A DNA stretch of 20,289 nt from an uncultured Erysipelotrichaceae bacterium. Lineage in GTDB: Bacteria; Bacillota_I; Bacilli_A; RFN20; CAG-826. This document shows positions 15,341-20,289 of the stretch, piece after piece. Below the pieces are notes generated by a model, which saw only the letters and a list, made by a program, of their open reading frames with translations, did not search any database and had not been told where the DNA came from. The position numbers were made by a program, and so were the translations under genes. Every line of letters starts with the position of its first letter. Position 1 is the stretch's first letter. The stretch spans positions 1-20,289 of the forward strand of contig CAMYZF010000014.1 in assembly GCA_947303755.1 (NCBI GenBank). The letters are read 5' to 3'.

Positions 15341-16585
15341 TCCTTTTGGATAAAGGTTTTTCAAAGTTGAACCAACTTTATGGACGCATCCTGCGTTCTT
15401 ATTTTCGTATCTAACGAAATAATAACCATCTTTTAGATCGTTTCTAATAAGCGATTCGCCCTTTAAATACTTTATTAATTCTTCTTTATTTATTTTTATT
15501 GTTGGATAGTTGTTTTCATTGTGTGAGAAGTGGTGAGACGGAACAATTTTTCCATTTATAGAAGTATCAATAAACAATCCTGGACGAAGAGCATAATCAA
15601 TAACTTTTTGTGGCAATTTTTTATTCAATTTGTAGCGAGATTCTTGCTTAACATTTCCTTTCGAAAATTCTTGTTTTATGATAATAAATTCCTCATCAAT
15701 TTCGCCCACTAAAACACCTGGTTTTCTGATCTTAGCGATGTAGTGGCCTTCTCCAACAAATTTATGTGGGAAAAGATGAATTGTTTCTGGATATTTTGGG
15801 CTTCTATAAAAACCTTCAAAATCTTCAATATATTCGAGTTTTGCAAAGGTATTCGCTAATAAATATTCAATAACTTCCTCATCTTCTTCGTAAGAATATG
15901 AACAGGTTGAATACATCAAAGTTCCACCTTCTTTTAACATGGAATATGCCATCAAAATTAACTCTTTTTGAATAGCGGAATTCTTGAGGACTTTTTCATA
16001 TGTCCAATCGTCTTTCATTTCGCTCATTTTTCTAAACATTCCAGAGCCTGAACAAGGTGCATCTAAAATGATTGCATCAAAAGCGTTTTGAAACTCTTTT
16101 TTGAAGTTGGAAAAATCAAATGAAGTTACTATAACATTGCCAAGTCCCATACGTTCAACATTTTGAAGTAAGACGTTTGCACGTGATTTTGATAAATCGT
16201 TAGAAATTAGTTGACCTTTTTCCTTCATCAGTAAAGACGCCATAACACTTTTTCCGCCTGGCGCAGCACACAAATCTAAAATTAGTTGACCAGGTTTTGG
16301 CTCTAAAAAGTGAGAAACAAGCATCGCAGAAGGATCTTGAATGTAATAGGCACCGAGCTCGTGATAGACAAGTTTTCCTAATTTATACTCGTCTTGATCA
16401 AAAAGATATCCGTTTGGAACGATTGGATGAGGCTTTGCGTTAGGAAAATGCTTATGCATTTCTTCTTTGCTCATCTTATTTGTATTTAGATAAAAACCTT
16501 TATGTTCTTTTTCGTTAAAAGAAGAAATTAGTTTATCAATTTCTTGCTCCGATAAATATTTTTTCAGATGGTTTTTGAAATCCAT
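15305..16585 (-). CDS. RsmF/RsmB-family rRNA cytosine-5 methyltransferase (NOL1/NOP2/Sun)
   Basis: This enzyme type makes 5-methylcytosine in 16S rRNA using S-adenosylmethionine. The 426-residue protein has the SAM-binding motif DLCAAPGGKS (104-113), motif IV DAPCSGSGMFRK with Cys178, and motif VI STCSYSYEEDE with the nucleophile Cys228. It keeps the two-cysteine mechanism of the NOL1/NOP2/Sun family. The C-terminal part (about 290-426) fits the RsmF-type extension and PUA-like RNA-binding domain, ending in the VGSTLKNLYPKGLRKSF region. It is convergent with plsC, overlapping it by 36 bases, and divergent from the phosphorylase gene. The ATG at 16585 has no Shine-Dalgarno sequence. RsmF with one or more 16S sites is the most likely role; RsmB-like specificity is not excluded. 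Confidence 0.9.
   Translation of the reverse strand: MDFKNHLKKYLSEQEIDKLISSFNEKEHKGFYLNTNKMSKEEMHKHFPNAKPHPIVPNGYLFDQDEYKLGKLVYHELGAYYIQDPSAMLVSHFLEPKPGQLILDLCAAPGGKSVMASLLMKEKGQLISNDLSKSRANVLLQNVERMGLGNVIVTSFDFSNFKKEFQNAFDAIILDAPCSGSGMFRKMSEMKDDWTYEKVLKNSAIQKELILMAYSMLKEGGTLMYSTCSYSYEEDEEVIEYLLANTFAKLEYIEDFEGFYRSPKYPETIHLFPHKFVGEGHYIAKIRKPGVLVGEIDEEFIIIKQEFSKGNVKQESRYKLNKKLPQKVIDYALRPGLFIDTSINGKIVPSHHFSHNENNYPTIKINKEELIKYLKGESLIRNDLKDGYYFVRYENKNAGCVHKVGSTLKNLYPKGLRKSFDIDNGF
15342..15361 (+). terminator. Weak candidate terminator after plsC, inside the opposing gene
   Basis: CCTTT (15342-15346) pairs with AAAGG (15352-15356) around a 5-base loop, followed by five T (15357-15361), two bases after the plsC stop. 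An alternative hairpin ATCC-TTTT-GGAT (15340-15351) overlaps it. The sequence also encodes the C-terminus of the opposing methyltransferase, so the match could be chance. Confidence 0.35.
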
Positions 16586-16627
16586 GCTTATAGTCTATCA
16601 TAATATTACTTATTTTGATTTAATCAA
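16586..16627 (-). promoter_or_regulatory. Promoter of the rRNA methyltransferase gene
   Basis: On the minus strand TTGATT (16627-16622) and TATTAT (16605-16600) are separated by 16 bases. The -10 box is 14 bases from the ATG at 16585, so the untranslated leader would be only about 7 bases, too short for a ribosome binding site. An alternative -10, TATGAT (16602-16597), would give an even shorter leader. Confidence 0.45.
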
Positions 16628-16638
16628 CTTCAACAATA

Positions 16639-16657
16639 TGCTAATATCTAAGCGAGG
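16639..16657 (+). promoter_or_regulatory. Extended -10 promoter and ribosome binding site of pyrimidine-nucleoside phosphorylase gene
   Basis: TGCTAATAT at 16639-16647 fits an extended -10 element; TTGATT at 16615-16620 is too far (21 bases) to be a normal -35 box. GAGG at 16654-16657 lies 9 bases before the ATG at 16667 and selects that start over the ATG two codons later (16673). Confidence 0.5.
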
Positions 16658-16666
16658 TATTTTATT

Positions 16667-17968
16667 ATGAGAATGGTAGACATTATTACTAAAAAACGTG
16701 ATGGTCACGAATTAACCGACAAAGAAATCGAATTCTTTGTTAAAGGTTATGTCGATGGAAAAATTCCTGATTATCAAGTCTCAGCTTTGCTGATGGCTAT
16801 TTTATTTAAAGGAATGAGCGACCGTGAAATCGTCACATTAACCGATTTAATGGAACATAGTGGTGACGTCATGGATTTATCCAGCGTTAAAGGCGTTACC
16901 GTCGATAAACACTCAACTGGTGGTGTTGGTGACAAGACTACATTAGCACTTGGACCAATGGTTGCCGCTTGTGGTGCTGTTTTAGCAAAAATGAGCGGAC
17001 GTGGTTTAGGTCACACCGGTGGAACACTTGATAAATTAGAATCAATTCCTGGCTTAAATGTTTTTGTTTCTGAAGAACATTTCTTAAAACAAGTCAATGA
17101 AATTGGCATCGCAGTTGTCGGTCAAACTGGAACTTTAGTTCCAGCTGATAAGAAACTTTACGCTTTGCGTGACGTTACTGGTACTGTTGAATCTACACCA
17201 TTAATCGCTTCAAGCGTTATGTCTAAGAAACTTGCTAGTGGTTCACACTGCATTCTTTTAGATGTTAAGTTTGGTAATGGTGCATTTATGAAGGATGTCG
17301 AATCTGCACGTCATCTTGCCAAGATTATGTGTAAGATTGGAAATGCTTTAGGTAGAGACACTAGAGCGGTTCTTACTGATATGGATCAACCTCTAGGTTT
17401 TGCCGTAGGCAACTCCTTAGAAGTTAAAGAAGCTATTGCGACATTACACGGAAAAGGACCAAAAGATTTCACTGAACTTTGCTTACGTTCTGGTGCAATT
17501 ATGCTAGAACAAGCTAAGATTGCTAAAAACGAAGAAGAAGCCCTTAAAATGCTTAAGAAAGTTATCGCTGATGGCTCAGCCTTCAACAAATTTAAAGAAA
17601 TGGTCAAAGCCCAAGGTGGTGACGTTTCCTATATTGATAATCCAGAGAAGTTCGAAGTTTCGAAGAACATTATCGAAATCAAAGCTTCAAAAGCTGGTTA
17701 TGTTAAACAAATCGAAGCATTACGTATTGGCGAAAACGCTATGCGTTTAGGAGCTGGTAGAGAAACATTTGACGATGTCATCGATATGTCTGCTGGTATC
17801 GTTCTTGCTAAGAAAGTTGGCGATAAAGTTAACGCTGGTGATCTACTTTGTACAGCTTATACAAACAAAGAAGACTATGCCGAAGTTGTTAAAGATATCA
17901 AAGAAGCCTTTGTTATCGTTGATGAATTCGTCAAAGTTCCTCCAACTGTTCACGATTACATTCATTAA
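16667..17968 (+). CDS. pdp: Pyrimidine-nucleoside phosphorylase / thymidine phosphorylase
   Basis: This enzyme splits pyrimidine nucleosides with phosphate into the free base and (deoxy)ribose-1-phosphate, in the nucleoside salvage pathway. The 433-residue protein has the small helical domain, then the phosphate- and nucleoside-binding motifs VDKHSTGGVGDK (79-90) and SGRGLGHTGGTLDKLE (110-125), a signature shared with anthranilate phosphoribosyltransferase relatives. Later comes the C-terminal PYNP domain with the GAGRETFDDVIDMSAGI segment. Length is normal for Bacillota Pdp. Whether it prefers uridine as well as thymidine cannot be told, so deoA is an alternative name. Codon use is biased, suggesting good expression. 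It heads an operon with dtd 2 bases downstream. No deoC, deoB or cdd lies nearby. Confidence 0.95.
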   Translation: MRMVDIITKKRDGHELTDKEIEFFVKGYVDGKIPDYQVSALLMAILFKGMSDREIVTLTDLMEHSGDVMDLSSVKGVTVDKHSTGGVGDKTTLALGPMVAACGAVLAKMSGRGLGHTGGTLDKLESIPGLNVFVSEEHFLKQVNEIGIAVVGQTGTLVPADKKLYALRDVTGTVESTPLIASSVMSKKLASGSHCILLDVKFGNGAFMKDVESARHLAKIMCKIGNALGRDTRAVLTDMDQPLGFAVGNSLEVKEAIATLHGKGPKDFTELCLRSGAIMLEQAKIAKNEEEALKMLKKVIADGSAFNKFKEMVKAQGGDVSYIDNPEKFEVSKNIIEIKASKAGYVKQIEALRIGENAMRLGAGRETFDDVIDMSAGIVLAKKVGDKVNAGDLLCTAYTNKEDYAEVVKDIKEAFVIVDEFVKVPPTVHDYIH

Positions 17969-17970
17969 TA

Positions 17971-18420
17971 ATGAGATTAGTTGTCCAAAATTCAATCAAT
18001 GCCTCTTGTGAGGTTAATAACAATATCGTGGGAAAAATCTCCCACGGTTTTGTTGTATTGGTTGGTTTTACTCATGATGACAACAAAGAAATGGTGGAGA
18101 AAATGGCTGCTAAATTCCTTTCGATGCGAGTTTTTGAAGATGAAAATGGCAAAACCAATCTTTCTTTAAAAGATGTTGCTGGTGAAATTCTCTCAATTTC
18201 GCAGTTCACTTTATATGCTTCCCTTAAAGAGGGACGACGTCCAAGCTTTGTGAATGCGATGGAACCCTCTAAAGCTAACGAACTATATGAATATTTCAAT
18301 TCTCTTCTTATTAAAGAAGGTTATCACGTTGAAAAAGGTGTTTTTGGCGCGGATATGAAGATCAAGCTCACTAACGTTGGTCCATTTACCACAATCCTAG
18401 ATTCAAAGGAGCTATTCTAA
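17971..18420 (+). CDS. dtd: D-aminoacyl-tRNA deacylase (DTD)
   Basis: DTD removes D-amino acids (and glycine mischarged on tRNA-Ala) from tRNA, keeping translation chirally clean. The 149-residue product has normal length with the family's N-terminal MRLVVQ block, the SQFTLYA motif (active-site region) and C-terminal NVGPFTTILDS, which contains the Gly-cisPro element. The more common form is GPVT, and this protein has Phe after the Pro. It starts 2 bases after the phosphorylase stop without a Shine-Dalgarno sequence, so its translation is probably coupled. The stop overlaps the mnmA start by one base. The pairing with mnmA gives a tRNA-quality theme to this end of the operon. Confidence 0.94.
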   Translation: MRLVVQNSINASCEVNNNIVGKISHGFVVLVGFTHDDNKEMVEKMAAKFLSMRVFEDENGKTNLSLKDVAGEILSISQFTLYASLKEGRRPSFVNAMEPSKANELYEYFNSLLIKEGYHVEKGVFGADMKIKLTNVGPFTTILDSKELF

Positions 18421-19550
18421 TGAAAGTACTTGTTGGATTAAGTGGTGGTGTCGATAGTGCAGTTGCAGCTTATCTTCTTAAGAAGGAAGGCTATGAAGTA
18501 ACTGGCTGTTTTATGCGTAACTGGGATGCATTAGCAAATGGTGATTACCTTGGTAATCCCACCATCAATGATGATCGTTGTCCTCAAGAAAAAGACTATC
18601 AAGACGCGATTAAAGTCGCTGAAAAACTTGGAATTAAATTATTAAGAATCGATTTTATTAAAGAATATTGGGATCACGTTTTCTCCTTCTTTCTAGAAGA
18701 ATATGAAAATGGTCGAACTCCAAATCCAGATATTTTATGTAATAAGTACATTAAATTCGATGCATTTTTAGAATACGCGAAGAATAATGGCTTCGATATG
18801 ATTGCGATGGGTCATTACGCCAAAAAAGTGGAATTTGACGGACATTTCTATTTAGCGAAATGCGCTGATACATCTAAAGATCAAACATATTTCCTCTCAC
18901 AAATTAACGAAGAGCAAATTAAATCCTGTCTATTTCCTTTAGGAGATATCAAAAAGGATGAAGTTCGTAAGATTGCGCATGAATTAGAACTCGAATCCGT
19001 AATGGACAAGAAAGATTCAACAGGTGTGTGCTTTATTGGTGAAAGAAACTTCAAAGAGTTCTTACAGAATTATATTCCTGCTCAAAAAGGCAATATCAGA
19101 GATATTGATACTGGAAAAGTTATCGGAACCCATAAAGGTGTTTATTATTACACGATTGGTCAACATAAAGGTCTTGGCATCGGTGGAATCTCAGGTGAAA
19201 CAGCATCAGGTTGGTTCATCGTTAAGAAAGATGCGAAGAAAAATATCCTTTATGTCACTAGAGGTGATACTCAAAAGTATCTAATGTCCAATAAATGTAT
19301 CGTTAGAAAACTTAATTTCATAAATGAAAAAGAAAAATTCCCTCAAGAAGTTGGGGTCAAGTTTAGATATCGTCAACCAGATCATCCTGCATTGATTGAT
19401 AAGAAAGGTGATGAGATCATCGTCACTTATGATTGCTTCAAAGCGGTCACTCCAGGTCAAGAAGCGGTCTTCTATAATAAAGATGGCTTAATGATAGGAA
19501 GTGGCACAATCGATGAAGTATATCGAGACGATGTGAGAATTGATAAATAA
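18420..19550 (+). CDS. mnmA: tRNA-specific 2-thiouridylase MnmA
   Basis: MnmA puts sulfur on C2 of the wobble uridine 34 in tRNAs for Lys, Glu and Gln, using ATP and a persulfide donor. The 376-residue protein has the PP-loop GLSGGVDS (6-13), CFMRNWD (about 31-37), TPNPDILCNKYIKF with catalytic Cys107, and DSTGVCFIGER with Cys204; these two cysteines are the persulfide/disulfide pair of the family. TIGQHKGLGIGG and the C-terminal beta-barrel with FRYRQPDHPA follow. AAAGGAG at 18405-18411 lies 8 bases before the ATG, and the start overlaps the dtd stop (TAATG). The gene ends before a bidirectional terminator. The sulfur-donor cysteine desulfurase is not in the window. Confidence 0.97.
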   Translation: MKVLVGLSGGVDSAVAAYLLKKEGYEVTGCFMRNWDALANGDYLGNPTINDDRCPQEKDYQDAIKVAEKLGIKLLRIDFIKEYWDHVFSFFLEEYENGRTPNPDILCNKYIKFDAFLEYAKNNGFDMIAMGHYAKKVEFDGHFYLAKCADTSKDQTYFLSQINEEQIKSCLFPLGDIKKDEVRKIAHELELESVMDKKDSTGVCFIGERNFKEFLQNYIPAQKGNIRDIDTGKVIGTHKGVYYYTIGQHKGLGIGGISGETASGWFIVKKDAKKNILYVTRGDTQKYLMSNKCIVRKLNFINEKEKFPQEVGVKFRYRQPDHPALIDKKGDEIIVTYDCFKAVTPGQEAVFYNKDGLMIGSGTIDEVYRDDVRIDK

Positions 19551-19551
19551 A

Positions 19552-19580
19552 AAAAGAACACTAATGTGTTCTTTTATTTT
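19552..19580. terminator. Bidirectional terminator between mnmA and the ABC ATPase gene
   Basis: AAAAGAACAC (19552-19561) and GTGTTCTTTT (19566-19575) form a perfect 10-bp stem around TAAT. Rightward it continues with A then a run of T; leftward the stem is followed by a T-run as well. It serves both convergent genes, whose coding ends lie only about 29 bases apart. Confidence 0.88.
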
Positions 19581-20289
19581 TACATTATAGCCGCATCAGC
19601 TTCGTCGAAGAATCTGAGCAGATCACCTGCGGTGAGCTTATCTTTTTCTTTTCTTGAGAAATCGTGGATGATGTGACCGTTATGGAACATGATGAGGCGG
19701 TCTCCATATTCAAGAGCGTCTCTCATGTTATGTGTAACCATTAACGTAGTTAACTGTTTTTCACGAACGATCTTGTTAGTTAATTCTAGAACCTTTTTAG
19801 CAGTCTTAGGATCTAACGCAGCAGTATGTTCATCTAACAACAAGATTCTTCTATCTTGGTTGAAGTTATGAAGTGTATTGGAGAAATTAAGATAAGCTTC
19901 AAGAAGTAGTTCATCTTCTTCATCTTTTCTAAGCTTTTTAGCTTTGATTTCTGCAACTTTGCTTTGATATTCGGCTTTGTTCTTATCGTAGAATTCGCCA
20001 GCAATATTAGAAGCAGTCTTTTTAAACTCTTTTAATTCAGCATTAAGAGTAGAAAGTGTTTCTTTGTCTTTATTTTTCTTAGCTTCATTAATCTTAGAAC
20101 GGAGTTTACCAGAATGAACATTGTAGTACATTGCGATGAATTCTCTTCTAGTATCTAAGCGAGAATCAGTGGTGGCCATTAACAAAGTTAATGCTTGCCT
20201 TTGTCCACCTGACATAAGACCAACTTTTTGAGACATTCTATCTTCTAAGCCAAGATCGAATTCTTTTAATAATTTCTTGTAATAAAGTT
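19580..20289 (-). CDS. COG1101-type ABC transporter ATPase with large internal insertion, C-terminal part (runs off right edge)
   Basis: The frame is open to the right edge, so the start and Walker A lie outside; an ATG at 20236 is inside the domain and is not the start. Seen in order on the minus strand are a signature motif MSGGQRQALTLLMAT (20215-20171), a long Lys/Glu-rich stretch, Walker B RILLLDEHTAALDP (19849-19808), the switch MVTHNMRDALEYGDRLI, and a C-terminal tail ending EADAAIM. DEHTAALDPKTA and LTLLMVTHNM-type wording are characteristic of the COG1101 family, ATPases that work with a TrpX/BmpA-like binding protein and a permease for amino-acid or related uptake. About 105 residues (roughly 20170-19856) separate signature and Walker B, where relatives have only a handful. 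Codon use is like that of neighbours. The cytoplasmic-membrane location is inferred; the substrate is unknown. Confidence 0.85.
   Translation of the reverse strand, partial: LYYKKLLKEFDLGLEDRMSQKVGLMSGGQRQALTLLMATTDSRLDTRREFIAMYYNVHSGKLRSKINEAKKNKDKETLSTLNAELKEFKKTASNIAGEFYDKNKAEYQSKVAEIKAKKLRKDEEDELLLEAYLNFSNTLHNFNQDRRILLLDEHTAALDPKTAKKVLELTNKIVREKQLTTLMVTHNMRDALEYGDRLIMFHNGHIIHDFSRKEKDKLTAGDLLRFFDEADAAIM

Noticed and set aside
20234..20236. ATG at 20236 as the start of the ABC ATPase
   Set aside because: The frame is open upstream to the window edge, with family-like sequence (KEFDLGLEDR) directly before the signature motif, and a start here would remove Walker A.

Overview
The window looks like a chromosomal segment of a low-GC, Gram-positive-type bacterium of the Bacilli, Erysipelotrichia or Mollicutes-related part of Bacillota. 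The evidence is AT-rich coding and intergenic DNA, AGGAG-type ribosome binding sites, TATAAT-type promoters, and the gene order truB-ribF-rpsO-pnp ... RNase J-like ... ftsK/spoIIIE. That order parallels the Bacillus subtilis truB-ribC-rpsO-pnpA ... rnjB ... spoIIIE region. I count 17 tryptophan codons in the recognised proteins and all are TGG, which supports the standard bacterial code. I cannot name the species. No mobile element, CRISPR array, tRNA or rRNA gene was seen, so this is core chromosome and not an accessory island.

Layout. Positions 1-356 (-): the N-terminal part of a TtcA-like tRNA thiolase, divergent from 386-2118 (+), truB and ribF, which overlap by 4 bases. Positions 2120-2544: rpsO with its own promoter, a structured leader that may be an S15 autoregulatory element, and a strong terminator. 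Positions 2615-9535 (+): pnp, then a three-gene module resembling the anaerobic glycerol-3-phosphate dehydrogenase of Firmicutes (FAD enzyme with a BFD-type [2Fe-2S] domain, NAD(P)/FAD oxidoreductase, DUF1667 protein), then an RNase J homologue that has lost most of its metal ligands. Positions 9607-15340 (+): ftsK, a cytoplasmic type I pullulanase, a short SSB-like OB-fold protein and a PlsC-type acyltransferase. This last gene overlaps tail-to-tail with an rRNA cytosine methyltransferase gene (15305-16585, -). Positions 16639-19550 (+): pyrimidine-nucleoside phosphorylase, dtd and mnmA, ending at a bidirectional terminator shared with a leftward ABC-transporter ATPase gene (19580 to the right edge, -).

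Themes. Much of the window concerns RNA: tRNA modification (ttcA-like, truB, mnmA), rRNA methylation, proofreading of charged tRNA (dtd), ribosomal protein S15, PNPase and an RNase J-type protein. FtsK (chromosome segregation), pullulanase (alpha-glucan debranching), a flavin-dependent redox module with the FAD-making enzyme RibF nearby, lipid acylation and nucleoside salvage fill the rest.

Most worth a second look: (1) the RNase J homologue in the rnjB position with nearly all catalytic residues replaced; (2) a COG1101-type ABC ATPase with about 100 charged residues inserted between its signature motif and Walker B; (3) the rpsO leader fold; (4) several transcription units whose -10 boxes lie so close to the start codon that their mRNAs should be leaderless or nearly so.
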